DNA of 64,000 nucleotides, taken from positions 802,743,592 through 802,807,591 of the forward strand of contig CM062805.1 of NCBI GenBank assembly GCA_031772625.1, written 5' to 3'. Made by a program: the position numbers and the translations under genes. Positions 10,632 through 22,328 of this stretch are shown piece by piece; position 1 is the stretch's first letter, and every line of letters begins with the position of its first letter. Origin of the DNA: Pinus tabuliformis. Taxonomy: Eukaryota > Streptophyta > Pinopsida > Pinales > Pinaceae. Under the pieces are notes generated by a model that was not told the origin of the DNA, made no database searches, and saw only the letters and a list, made by a program, of their open reading frames with translations.

Positions 10632-13600
10632 ATGGTGAGCAGTGGAAAGATAGAGATTGGGAAATTTAATGGTCAGAGTTTTGAGTTGTGGAAACTCAAG
10701 ATGGAGAATATGTTGGTGGATAAAGTTCAATGGATCACGATAGATCCAGGTACTAAACCAACGGGAGTGTCCGATGAAGAATGGAAGAAGTTGGATTAGA
10801 AGGCAAAGAGCACAATACAATTGCGTGTCTCAGATTCAGTATTGCCAAATGTATCAGGGGAAGTTACGGTAAAGGCTTTGTGGGACAAGTTAGGGACTTT
10901 GTACCAATCTAAGTCTCTAGCGAATAAATTGTTCCTGCGAAAAAAACTGTATAACCTGAGGATGAAAGATGGAGACTCAGTGACAAAGCATCTGAACGCA
11001 TTTAACATTGTGGTAAGTTACTTAGCATTTGTTGAAATTAAAATTTCAGATGAAGATAAGTGCATTAGTTTTTTGTGTTCTCTACTAGATTCGTGGGATA
11101 GTCTAGTTATTGCAATAGGTAGCAATGCAACTACCTTGCAGTTTGATGAAATAGTCTCAGCATTTCTGACGGAGGAGATGAGATGGAAAAAATATGGAGA
11201 GAAAAAATGGTGATTCCTTGTCTATACGAGGACGGCCCCAAAATAAAAAATAAAATAAAAGTCACCGAGTGGGAGATCTAAATCTAGAGGGAGATCTAAA
11301 TCTCCAGGAAAACCTATAAAGGTGGTGTGCTGGAAATGTGGAAAGGAAGGCCACTTCAAAAGGGACTGTAAATCTAAAGCTCCTAACAAGGGAAAGGGAT
11401 CTGATGAGGCTCCTTCTGCAGAGGAAAAAACCACCTCAGATGGTGGGGATGTGTACTTGGCTTCTTCGAGTACACATGTAGATCGTGAGGCATGGTTGAT
11501 TGACTTAGGTGCATCCTTTCACTTCAGTCTCCATATAGAGTGGTTCTATGAGTATGAGAAATATGATGGTGGTGATGTTTTCTTGGGGGATGACATGAAG
11601 GCTAGAATCATTGGTCGTGGAAAAGTAAAGTTGAAGTTGCAAGGTGGAAGGGTTAGAAAACTTCTGGGTGTTCTGCATATTCCTGCATTAGCCAGAAATA
11701 TGATTTCTGTTAGCAAGCTAGATGATGCAGGTGTAAAAACAGTGTTCGAGAAGGATACCTGCAAGATGGTCCGGGGAGCATTGGTATTGATGCGGGGAGT
11801 TTGGATTGGAACTATGTACAAGCTGCAAGGTCGCACTATTTTTTATGGATGCAACAGTTCCATGGTTCCTGAAGGTGGAGCAGAAAATCTAGTGGTCTTT
11901 GGAGAAAAGACCATGCTGTGGCATCAAAGGCTCGGACATATTGGAGAGAAGGGCCTTTGAATACTTCATGGTAAAGGCATGGTAGAAGGTATGAGTAATA
12001 GCTCTCTGGATTTTGATTTCTGTGAAAATTGTGTATATGAGAAGCAGAATCAGGTGAGTTTCCCCTCTAGTGGTAAGAGGGTGAAACATATATTAGAGCT
12101 TGTGCAAAGTGATTTGTTTGGAGCTATGAAGGTTCCATCATTGGGTAAGTCTGTGTACTATGTATTGTTTATTGATGAGTTCTCAAGGAATACATGGATA
12201 TATTTCCTTAAGAAGAAATTGGAAGTGTTTGACAAGTTTAAGGAATTTAAGGCTCTAGTGGAAAACCAGACAGAGAAGAAGAGAAAGGTGCTGAGGATAA
12301 ATAATGGTGGAGAGTTTTGCAGTAAAGAAATTTAATAATTCTGCAAGAAGTGTGGTATAGAACGGCAGAAAACTACTCCATATACACCTCAGCAAAATGG
12401 AGTTGCAAAAAGAATGAACAAGACGTTGATGGAAAGGGCAAGAAGCATGCTTAGTGGTGTCGGGTTAGGACAGGAATTCTAGGTAGAGGCGGTGGATACT
12501 ACATGTTACTTGGTCAATAGGTCACCTTCATCAACGTTGGAGGATAAGACTCCACAAGAGGTATGGACTGGTAAGAAACCCTCTCTTTCACATCTAAGGG
12601 TATTTGGATGTGATGCATATGTACATGTTCCAAAGGAGAAACGAACCAAGTTGGATAGTAAATCTGAAAAGTGCATCTTTATTGGATATAAGGATGGTTT
12701 AAAGGGTTATAAGCTTTGGAACCCAATAACAAGGAAAGATGTGTACAGCCGAGATGTGGTGTTCAAAGAGGTGAACGATGTTATTAAACATGAATTCCAA
12801 CCAAAGTAACCTGAGAAGATAGAGTTTGATCTAAAGGAGGAAGAATCAGAATCTACAGCAAAGGAGGAATTAAAAGATGAAGAGCCACAAAATACGACTG
12901 TGAGAAGATCAGTTCGAGAAAGAAGGAAGCCAGAAAGGTATAGTCCATCTGCTTTCTGTTCAAATTTTTCTTTGTCAGTTACTAATGATGATCCCATAAC
13001 TATGAAGGAAGCAGTGGATTCAAAGGATGGAAAACTTTGGAAAGAAGCCATGGTTGATGAAATGGAATATTTTCACAAAAATGAGGCTTGGGATCTAGTG
13101 GAGTTGCCAGTTAGAAGGAAACCCATTGGAAGTAAATGGGTATTCAAGAAGAAGACAAATGTAGAAGGAAAGGTGGAGAAATACAAAGCTCGATTGGTAG
13201 TAAAAGGTTATTCCCAGGTGCTGGGAATTGATTTTGGTGATATTTTTTCTCCTGTTTCCAAGGTAACTTCTATTAGATTACTTTTATCTGTTGCTGCTGC
13301 TTTTGATTTTAAGGTAGAACAGATGGATGTGAAGACAACATTTCTTCATGCGGATCTGGAAGAGAAGATCTACATGAAGCAACTTGAAGGCTTTGAGGTG
13401 AAGGGTAAGAAAGAACTGGTATGTAAGTTAAAGAAGTCTCTGTATGGGTTAAAACAGTCACCAAGGATGTGGTATGAAAAATTTGATACATTTATATGGG
13501 GACTTGGCTTCACCAGAAGTAAAGAAGATCACTGTGTGTATTTTAAATTAACTGGTGATCATGTTATTTATCTGGTCTTGTATGTGGATGATATGTTGCT

Positions 13601-14567
13601 GGTTGGAAATGACAAAGAAATTATCCAGGATTTGAAGACCCAATTGTCCTCCAAATTCGACATGAAAGATCTTGGTGCTGCAAACTATATTTTGGGCATG
13701 GAAATTAAAAGAGATCAGGCAAAGAGGAAGCTCTAGTTAAACCAGAGGAAGTATGTCGAGAGAATATTGCAGAGGTTTAATATGCAGGATAGTAAACTAG
13801 TGAAGGTTCCTATTCATGTAGGTGTGAGGTTATCTGTTGAATAGTCTCCCAAGACATAAGAAGAGGAAGATGACATTTCTCGTGTTCCATATGCAAGTGC
13901 AGCCAGTAGCTTGATGTATGCAATGGTTTGTACCAGACCAGACATTGCACATGCATTGGGTGTATTGAGCAGGTTTATGTCAAAACTAGGAAAGGAGCAT
14001 TGGATAGTAGTGAAGCGGGTTTTCAGGTATTTGCGTGGCACTAGTGATTATGGTTTGTGCTACCAAGGAAGACCAAGATTGGACAGAGTTTTGGATATTT
14101 GTGGCTTTGTTGATGCAGACTGGGTTGGAGATCTAGATCAGAGAAGATCTATAAGTGGGTATGTGTTTAACCTATCTGGAGGTGTAGTTAGTTGGATGAG
14201 TAAGAAACAATCTGTAGTGGCACTATCAACTATAGAGGCAGAATACATGGCAACCACTCATGCAAGCAAGGAAGCAGTTTGGTTGTAGAGATTATGTTCA
14301 AGTATGGGGTTAGTTCAGGAAGCTATAAGGATAGACTGTGACAACCAAAGTGCAATTTTTTTGGCAAAGAACCCTGCATATCATTCAAAGACAAAGCACT
14401 TTGATGTTTAGTATCACTTTGTGAGGGATATGATAGAAGACAAAAAGGTGTTGCTGGTAAAGGTGGACACTTTGAAGAATACTGCAGATGCATTGACAAA
14501 ATCTATGAGCTTTAAGAAGTTCTCTTGGTGTAGAGAGACAATGGGTATTTCAGGGCTAGAAAAATGA
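10632..14567 (+). pseudogene. copia gag-pol polyprotein, broken by in-frame stops
   Basis: One continuous frame of about 1311 codons, close to the usual ~1330 for TNT1-type polyproteins. Order: gag domain (codons ~1-190); CCHC zinc knuckle CWKCGKEGHFKRDC (near 11328); protease WLIDLGASFHFS (11493), catalytic Asp kept; GAG-pre-integrase LWHQRLGH (11916); integrase core (12090-12480); RT with YVDDMLLVG (13578); RNase H with DADWVGD (14115) and STIEAEYMA (14226). Stops lie at 10797, 11211, 11244, 11256, 11958, 12333, 12480, 12807, 13734, about 13842, about 13857, 14286 and about 14409; I saw no frameshift. Integrase is also damaged: the second catalytic Asp is Asn in RINNGGEF, and the catalytic Glu is Lys in QQNGVAKRMN. 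The start at 10632 is the first Met in frame after the primer site. Confidence 0.93.
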
Positions 14568-14603
14568 CTAAGCTCTCTTGTGCTCCCTTGTGGAAAGAAA
14601 AAA

Positions 14604-14616
14604 ACAAGTGGGAGAA
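14604..14616 (+). other. Polypurine tract of element E
   Basis: acaagtgggagaa immediately precedes the 3' LTR; aagtgggagaatgttgg is the usual junction in TNT1-like elements. Confidence 0.85.
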
Positions 14617-15038
14617 TGTTGGATTGTGTTATATTATTTCCATGTAGTTAACAGGGGGTTTGAGGGGTACCTGTAACCCCACTTTATGGGGTCTAGGGTA
14701 GCACCCCAGAAAATTTTGGTTTTGGACCCTATGTTAGGATGGGTGGACCCACCTATAGTTCTGTGCATGATTTTCGCACATGTTTTTTGGACGTTTCAGT
14801 CCATGGTATTGGACGCGATGGTTTTTCGATCCATGGTATTGGATGCTTCGGCATGTATAAATATGTATTATAACATTGAAAGGAATATAATGAAAAATCA
14901 TGTTGGTAGTCCCGGTTTTGGGATCCAGGGAAAAAATCTCTGTGTATATGTGTTTTATGTGTTATGCTCTCACATTGTTTGTTTTCTTTGTTTTAGAATT
15001 TGTACGCAGGTAATTTCTGTACAGGGTTAAAACCTACA
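14617..15038 (+). repeat. 3' LTR of element E
   Basis: 422 bp, TGTTGGATTG...AACCTACA, followed by TTTCC. A short deletion relative to the 5' LTR lies near 14790, where the 5' copy reads gacgtgatggtttttagtcc. Confidence 0.95.
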
Positions 15039-15043
15039 TTTCC

Positions 15044-16506
15044 CTTGTTTTTATCCATTAGTAAGTAGGTTTATATTTAGATTTAGATTTAGATTTATAT
15101 TAATTCATTTAATTTAAGAAGTATCCTTTCATAGGAGTGACTATATTGGTGGCTTGGTTGAGCCCTTATGTTATCCTAAGGACTGCTTTCTTGCAAGTGT
15201 AGTGCATGAGATAAATTCTACATCCCTTTTCTTATTGATGGCAATTAGAGACATCACAAGTTAATGAGAAGAGCAAGGGGAAATCAAACGCATAGGAACT
15301 AGTTGGAATCACCATACCAAATGGTTAAGAGCCTAATTGGGTCCTTTAATGGGTGATCTCCATGTTGTTGATTTCGGTCATTTTTGGCAATCAATAGGAA
15401 GTTTAATCTAGAGTCAACCATTTGTAGTCTTATTTAACCTTTTTTATTGGCCATGCCTATCTTAATTATGCATCATATGCATTATCTATTTTCATCATCA
15501 TCATATTGGTGTTTTTTTCATGTTGAATGATGGGGAATACATCAAGGCCCTCCTTTGGTGGATCACTTCACATTGACACCAAATCATTATCTAGGAGGTG
15601 GATCTAGAAACTCATCAATACTTTGGAGCTTACAACAATCAATGGTATGATTCATCATAATTTATAGTTCATTAAACTCATTAGACCTTGATAACCAATT
15701 TTATGAGTGTTTGACACCATCACATCTATTTGTGTTCACTAGATTGTACAAGGTACCTTCGAAACCATTTCCATCAGTGGTGGTTTTTGGTGTGTCTACA
15801 ATAAGATCCATTAATTCCTAGTAATTAAAGTTTCCATTGCATTCTCGACATTATCTCACCTATTTAAAGGTATTAGGTTCATACCACGGGGATAACAAAA
15901 ATATATTAGTCTTTCAGGCCACATCACTCACAAATTTTTCCTTATCCAAGCTACGATGGAGATTTTATTATGTATTTTGCGGACAACATTTTGGAACTCT
16001 ATTTGTCTCCACTATCCTCTTGATATATGCTATGACATCCATTAACATTGTAACTATTCCGTGGCTAGGATCAACATTTAATGACACAAATATATTGTTT
16101 ATTCTCTTTTGTGGCCATGATATTGCATAGTATTGCATGGATCTATAATGCTTTTCATTGGTGGCTATCCATTGTTCATTTTTTTACTAAAAATGGGTCT
16201 ACATATCCTATGGATGTATATCACATGTATCTGGTTGTTGAATTTTTTAGGTATTAAAACACTTCAAGATCCAAGGCTCCCTCCGACTGCCACACTCATT
16301 ATTTTAACATATTATATTTAAGTTCTCATTTTCTCTTCTAAGCTATGAAATTATGATGCATTTGTTATAATTCAATTTGACAATCACTTGAGCCCATTGA
16401 AGGAGCAACGAAAAATATGATGAAGATGTAGCATTGCAACACTGTTATTTGTTTACAAATGGTGTTGAACATTATGACAATTCAAACAATGTGTTGAGGG
16501 GCCTAG
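15044..16506 (+). other. Fragment H: probable 3' untranslated region of an older gypsy element
   Basis: No coding domain seen; open frames at 15837-16130 and 16133-16321 have no recognisable motif. From 15535 the text ggggaatacatcaaggccctcc, then acatcaa-type and atctaggaggtgga motifs, parallels the region before the polypurine tract in B (38155 on) and C (58325 on). It ends in a purine tract, gttgaggggccta (about 16493-16505). The matching upstream body of H is not in the window. Confidence 0.55.
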
Positions 16507-16997
16507 TGTTACACACCCAACCCCCTAATACTTAGACCCAACCTTCAAGGTACACTGTGAAGATGTGGTTATCTAAAAATCCTCTTTCTTTGTCACCTAA
16601 AATAAAAATATTAATAGCACCATTGTCTTCTTCTCATTAAGAGATTTTTGACAATATAAAATTTATATAAATCTAATTGATGGGCACAAAGTTATGCCCC
16701 TTTGAGATTTTTTCCCTTAAGAGCAACAACATCATCCATACATGGCAGGTACATATATAGTTTACTTCCAACTAACTTATCACCATACCAAAACAAGTCC
16801 ACAGTAGGACTTTTCTATGTCAATCCCTTGATATTGATTGACCTCTTATAGCTCCATGGAGTTGACCCTCGATTACCATAACATGACAGGGAATTTGATC
16901 ATCAAATTAATATCTATCACACTAGAATGGAAACCTACTAGGGACTTCTCGTAGTTTATAGTTTCAAATGATTTGGTAGCATAATATCTTAATAAGT
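16507..16997 (+). repeat. Probable start of the 3' LTR of fragment H
   Basis: Begins TGTTACACACCC directly after a purine tract, the configuration of a 3' LTR start, and is cut at 16997 by element D. No partner LTR is visible in the window, so this is inference from position and the TGTTAC start shared with A (TGTTACA) and B (TGTTACA). Confidence 0.4.
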
Positions 16998-17711
16998 TTT
17001 TGTAGTGTTTTCTTCTCAAATATGTATGAAAAGAACCCACTTAATATTGTGGATGAAAAATAATCTCAACAATATAAATGGATGCTAAACATTGTAGATC
17101 TACAACAAGTGATAGAAACAAAATCTGCCAAAATTTTGATCTATTCCATAATCATAGTTAAAAAAAAAAAAAGAGTAACAACTCCAGTAATCCAATGGAA
17201 ACCATTATGTAAAGAATAATTTTATAATAACACCTGTGAATAGAACATATAAATGTTACCAGTCCCCCTCTACGGGATGGGTTCTTATCTATCCTCAAAC
17301 GTCTTCAGCTTGTGTAGAGTCTCTCTCCTCTATAATGCATAAACGCAACAAAAATATGGTGTGCGACACTGAAAATAATCAGAGTTACAATAGTGAGTGC
17401 AACAATGAAAATAATCAAAAGTGAATAATGAATGTAAAACCCTTCTATTCATAACAAAATATTGAGTTATCCTCGAATAATGAGCAATAATAAAATATTA
17501 TTGATCCCATTCTTGGAATAACCACTTGGAATATTTTATTATATTTGGTTAGGAGGGAAAAAGTATTTATACTTTTATTTAGAAATAATAAATAAATAAA
17601 TAATTTATTTATTGTCTCAAGGAATTAGTTAAGGAATAATAAAAAATAAGGATTTATTTAATTATTCCTAAGGGATTTAGTCAAATTTAACAAAGAATAA
17701 TAATTAATTAG
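16998..17711 (-). repeat. 3' LTR of element D, outer part (split by B)
   Basis: Matches 63173-63895. Boundary chosen at 16998 because the right copy reads TGTTGTAG at 63173, giving a four-base gap to the primer site as in A and C; here TG has become TT. On the minus strand TATAAATA is present (plus-strand 17564-17571). Ends with ATTAG (17707-17711), the left copy of B's target duplication. Confidence 0.85.
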
Positions 17712-18723
17712 TGTTACAAGAAAATTTGGGCACATCAACCCCAACTTTGAGATCTGTATTATTAAGGTCCATCAACCCCTAATTTAGTTGTTTTCATTCC
17801 CTCATGAATTTAACCTAGATCATGCTTGCTTCCCAAGAGTTTCATGACACCATTCATCCAAAAAATGTTCCTAAGGAGATCATCTCAGGCAGCCTTTTGT
17901 CTGGCTGCAATGCATTGCAGGAATTGCACTGTCTGGGTGCTATGCATCACACATAACCTTTGTTTCACCTACAATGAGCAAGATCCATTGAATTTTTGAA
18001 ATAAATCCATTGGATTCCTCATCCAATGGATCCTTCTGGAAGTTTCCAGATGGATTGGGCTCACTTTTGAATGAGGAAGGAGATGAATGAACCTTGATCC
18101 ATCATCCCTTCCTCCATGGAACCACTTCCCAATTATGGAAAAGAATTCATGAGGGACATTAATGGCATAACCTCCTCCATTCAGTTATAAAAGGACTAGG
18201 CATTCAAGGCTGATCTAAGGTTGGAACTTCATAAGCTAAGGAAATGTTGTTGGAATGAGATTAATAGAGAGAGTAATGTTATCATGTCAAATTGTTGATT
18301 CATGAGGAGAGAAGGGTTTGAAGCTGGAAGGATGAAACTGAATCAGACATGCATCTACATGGGTTGTAATCTTTCCTTCTATGAATAAAGAGTTCTATGC
18401 TTTTTCCATTCATGAGTTCATGTGATGTATATTGTACTTTCGATTCTATAATATGTTTAGCTAACAGATCAATATGTATGCTTTGTTGGTTTTCTGTCTC
18501 GACTTGTGTGCGGGTACCTTTCAAGCGAGTTAAGTATGGAAGGGAGTAGTGAAAGCAGTCAAAGGGAAGAGGGATCGAGTGAGAGATACATGTGGGTTCT
18601 TTTTCTCCTCTTTCTTTTATCTGTTAGCTATAAGAAAAGCAATGGAATTACTTTAACTGTTGTTCTAGACTTGCTACTAGGTCTAGGGGTTCGTTTGAAG
18701 AAACACTAAATTTTCCCATAAAA
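17712..18723 (+). repeat. 5' LTR of element B
   Basis: TGTTACAAGAAAATTTGGG..., aligned with 38857-39871. Its last bases are AAA where the 3' copy has ACA. TATA box TATAAAAG at 18186-18193, conserved at 39331-39338. The short open frame 18506-18709 has a partly similar counterpart in the 3' LTR (39651-39857), as expected from LTR duplication, and is not evidence of a gene. Confidence 0.9.
18186..18193 (+). promoter_or_regulatory. TATA box in 5' LTR of element B
   Basis: TATAAAAG, identical in the 3' LTR (39331-39338). Likely promoter of the genomic RNA. Confidence 0.6.
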
Positions 18724-18726
18724 AAA

Positions 18727-18744
18727 TGGCAAATCCATTGACCA
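18727..18744 (+). other. Primer binding site of element B (decayed tRNA-Arg type)
   Basis: tggcaaatccattgacca lies three bases after the LTR end. It keeps TGGC, TCC and parts of the 3' half of tggcgactccactgggga, so it resembles the tRNA-Arg site of C and D but is strongly decayed. Confidence 0.5.
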
Positions 18745-20288
18745 ACAATTTTATCCCTTATAGAAACTTATCCATCTATTAAAAAACTTTGACTTACTTT
18801 ACCCTCTGCTATTCATCAAATTCAAGTTCAATTCACTGAAGATTGAGTCAATTTTGAGTATAAAATTATCATTCTGTAATCAACGCACCTCTGTAACTGA
18901 CACAATGCACTGCATTGCACCCTCTGCATTGAGACAGTGAGATGCATCGCACTTTCCCTCACTTTGGCCTACGCTAATCCCTTTAGGATTAGTTTTCCCA
19001 TCTAGGAGCTAAAACCTTAAGTCAATTTTCAGTTGTTTGAATTGTATTTTGGATTTAGATGAGCTTTTGTCTTTGAAAACAGTCTTTGTTTTCTTGTTTC
19101 AACCCAAATTAGACTGGATTGTTAAATTTTTGTTTATGTATTTGTTTTATCATTTGCAATCCATTCTTGAAAATATTTTCAGTTGATTGTTTTGTCAAAT
19201 ACAAAGTGTCATAAAATGTTCCTTCTTAGAATAATTGACTAGTCTATTTGTACATCTGATTCAAATTTCATTTAAAGTGTTGAAAATCTTCGTTTCCTTA
19301 AAGTTGAAAGTGTCATTTAGTCTTCCTTTACCTTTAAGAGAAATTGTCATAAATCGACATTTTTGTGAAAAGAGTTTTTGACTCATTGTGCATTTGTTTT
19401 TCTTAGTGCATAATTCACATTAAGGAGAATTGAAAAGAAAAAGAAATACATGTAATTGCATTTTAGAGTTTGAGTGTGTGTGCTTAAAAGGAATGGTTAG
19501 GGAAGTGCATTAGTTTGTGATCCTTGTTGTTTTATCCAAAAAGTACTTGTTTTCTCTATCCCTTGTAGTTAGGATTTTCATTATTGAAAACAAATGAAAA
19601 GAGTGCTTCTCATTCTAGTTGCATTCTTAGGAATTTTGGGAAACATCTCATGGTGAAACCCAAAGGAAAATTTTAAGCAATATCAACCTAAAATTAAACT
19701 CAATTAACCTAATAATGCATTGTAATTTAACACAAACATCTAGAGGTGTCTAGGCTAGAGACGTATTCCAGCATGCTAAAACATAGTGGCTGTCGTTTTC
19801 ATTGAGGTTGGGTGATTCCTCCTCTCTGAACTGTTAAGTACTAGTACGAACTTGTGCTCCCTGTACCATCATGTATATAGTGGGAGACCCAAATAGGCTT
19901 AAATCCTTTATCCCTAGGAAGCCGAGTCTACCGCCTTACCAATCACAATGCACCAAACATAGCATTCGGGAATACTGACTGTCGTATGGTAAATCCTTGG
20001 TAATTTCTCTTTAATTTACCACCAAGGTGTATATTGTAGTTTTGTGATTATTTTGGTGAACTCTCTTGCTTAGTATCTCTAGAGTAGTCACTTTTTCTCC
20101 TTTTCAACTCTTTAAAAAAAAAGGTTCATCCGAATGCTTTTCTTTTCAATCTCATTAAACAACGAAAATGACTAGAGTCATCTTTTTCTTTTTCTCGACT
20201 CTTAAAAAATGAAAAATCAAAGTTAAGTTCTAGTGTCGTAAAAGTTAATTGATTGCAAAAAACACCCTTTTTCCTTAGTTAAGTTAGG
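18745..20288 (+). other. Long leader of element B
   Basis: About 1.5 kb with no coding domain. Long leaders are usual in Ogre/Tat elements. From about 19730 to 20050 there is a GC-richer block of mixed sequence at the same place as the conserved leader block of A and C; I could not align it clearly. Confidence 0.55.
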
Positions 20289-22328
20289 TTGATAAGAACA
20301 ATCTACAATTCTGGAGGAAGATCAACCTCCACTTCGTTGTTCGAGGAGAGTTACGAGCAAACCACGAGCGGACTCATCAAACTGAGTCTGGTACTTCAAG
20401 AGTTTCTAGTACTTTATCTGAATTACCAAAGCCAACTATTACGACTAGTACTGAGCCTCAAGTTACTCCAACTATTTCTGGAATATTTGTTACATAAGAA
20501 GAATTTACTCAACTGAGGCCACTGTAACAGAAACAAGTGAACTAGTAATTGAAGTTGATACACAACTTGAAGTGAATCAACCAAAAATTACTTCAGAACT
20601 TGAACCTGTTCAATCGCAATTTGAACCAAAACCCATAGCAGTTGAAACTAAAGACATTCCTGAACCTGAAGTTGTTCAAGAACCTACCCTTGAAACTGAA
20701 GTTCTTTTACCGGAACATCTGGACTTTGACCTTGAACATTCCAAAGTTGTTACTGAAATACCTCAGTCATCTGTAGTTCCTAAAACTCCATCTTTAAAAA
20801 CAGAAGTATTTTTCAGACCTGACGGTGAATTCCTTCCACCTGGATTAATTGTTGTAGAGGAAGAAGCTGAAGAAGATTCTAAACCCAGAACTACACATCA
20901 TTTTGGACCTAGTTTATATCGTTACTCTGAGTCTCCTCCTCATTTTGTTTCCACCTCTGAAATCCCACTTGATTCATTAGGTCAACTTTTGAGTCAGCTA
21001 ACCATCACAGAACAACTGCAAACATCTCAGACTGCTTCATCTGATGTAGCTGCAGCAGAGTCCTTTGCTACTACTTCTTTGATGTTTACAACCACACCTA
21101 AGTCACATTTATATGGACAATCATCCATCTCCGCTGGTTACCAGTCTATGTCTAGAGTCCACTCAGGGGTTTCTTCTACACCGTGGTCATCACCCATGTC
21201 GTCATCAGGGATTTTACCTAGTGCTTCTTATCAAGGACAACAGTTTGATCCTTCTTACCAGTATCAAAGTGGACAATTCGGTGAACAAAGACCCATTTAT
21301 CCTATTAACACTTGATTGCCACCATATGGTCAGCAATATGCCTATTCACAACATCCTCTCTATCAAGGAGGACAACCCTATGTTTATGTCCCATCGTATC
21401 TAGGTCAATCTGAATTGAGAGTCTGTCAGTGGTAGCCAACTATGTCACTACAACCAAGGCTTGTGTATCCAACACAACCTATGCAAACTGAGCCAATTAT
21501 TTCGACCCAACCTACCGTAACTATGGAACAATAGATACAAGCTTAGCCCGTTGTATCTCAACCTATGCAAGTTAGTTCTACTACCTCGCAATCTCAAGTT
21601 TTGAGTCAACAAACTGAAACTTCTCAGGATGTTATTCAACAACCACGTGTTTTGGGGCTACAATTACCTCAGGTTAGTGTGCCATTATCTGGAGTGACTC
21701 AAGTTTCTACAAGTTTAGTTTATTCTTAGCCTGGTCAGACTGACATTGGGGGGAAATATAAAACTTCACAACTGATACCCCGACAACCTTGGCAGCTGCA
21801 GTATCCAAAACCTCCTTTTCAAAATGTCCAACCTCAGTATGTGCCTGCTTTTCAAGCTCAACCTGGGCAAGGACAATATCAAGCATATCGGGGTCTTGTG
21901 TATCAGGCCCAAAATGGTTACAGACAAATGCAAGGTCAACCTGGTTTTAATCCATATACTAGATATGTCCCACCACCTTATCAAGGATATCCTCCTTATG
22001 TAGTTATGCAAAGGCCTATGGCACAGCCCATTCCATCTTATCCCAGGTATGCTCAACCTTATCTGAATCAGTAGTTTCCATTTGTGGCAACTGTGGAATT
22101 ACCAGATTTAAACTGGCTTACCAATGATCCAATTTTGTATTCACCATTGTGGCCGGTAATTCCTCATAAATTGCCTTTCGATATTCCAAATTTTAATGAA
22201 ATCCTGGAGAAGACCTGTCAAATCACGTTATGACTTATCATTTTTGGTGTTCTTTGAAATCGTTGAATGATGATTTGGTAAGACTCCATATTTTCCAAAG
22301 AACGCTCATTGGTTCGGTTGTTAAGTGG
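20289..22328 (+). pseudogene. gag of element B, N-terminal part (interrupted by G)
   Basis: A frameshifted start (20289) is followed by a long acidic and Ser/Thr-rich frame, 20572-21315 (247 codons), with many Glu-Pro-Val runs. Then comes a Gln/Pro/Tyr-rich stretch (about 21316-22074) with motifs such as QGGQPYVYVPSY and YVPPPYQGYPPYV. Scattered TAG stops replace Gln or Trp codons. At about 22090 the gag core begins (PVIPHKLPFDIPNF, then TYHFWCSLKSLNDDLVRLHIFQ in a shifted frame). The reading breaks at 22328, where G is inserted, and resumes at 29970 as KWYIGLL... . The low-complexity N-terminus is unlike the gag of A and C, which has few such residues. Confidence 0.8.

Larger units (their letters stand above)
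10081..15038 (+). mobile_element. Element E: TNT1-like Ty1/copia LTR retrotransposon
   Basis: Complete element of 4958 bp with LTRs at 10081-10509 and 14617-15038. It is flanked by target duplication TTTCC (10076-10080 and 15039-15043), with TG...CA ends, an initiator-Met tRNA primer site and a polypurine tract. Domain order gag, protease, integrase, reverse transcriptase, RNase H is the copia order. LTRs are about 90% identical by eye, so the insertion is not recent. Coding capacity is ruined by stops. Confidence 0.97.

Noticed and set aside
12707..13051. 114-codon minus-strand frame in element E, and similar antisense frames at 11546-11836 and 11222-11434
   Set aside because: These are shadows of the copia polyprotein frame on the opposite strand.
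18506..18709. Similar frames in the two LTRs of B (18506-18709 and 39651-39857)
   Set aside because: Similarity follows from LTR duplication. They lie downstream of the TATA box in the transcribed leader and show no independent sign of coding.
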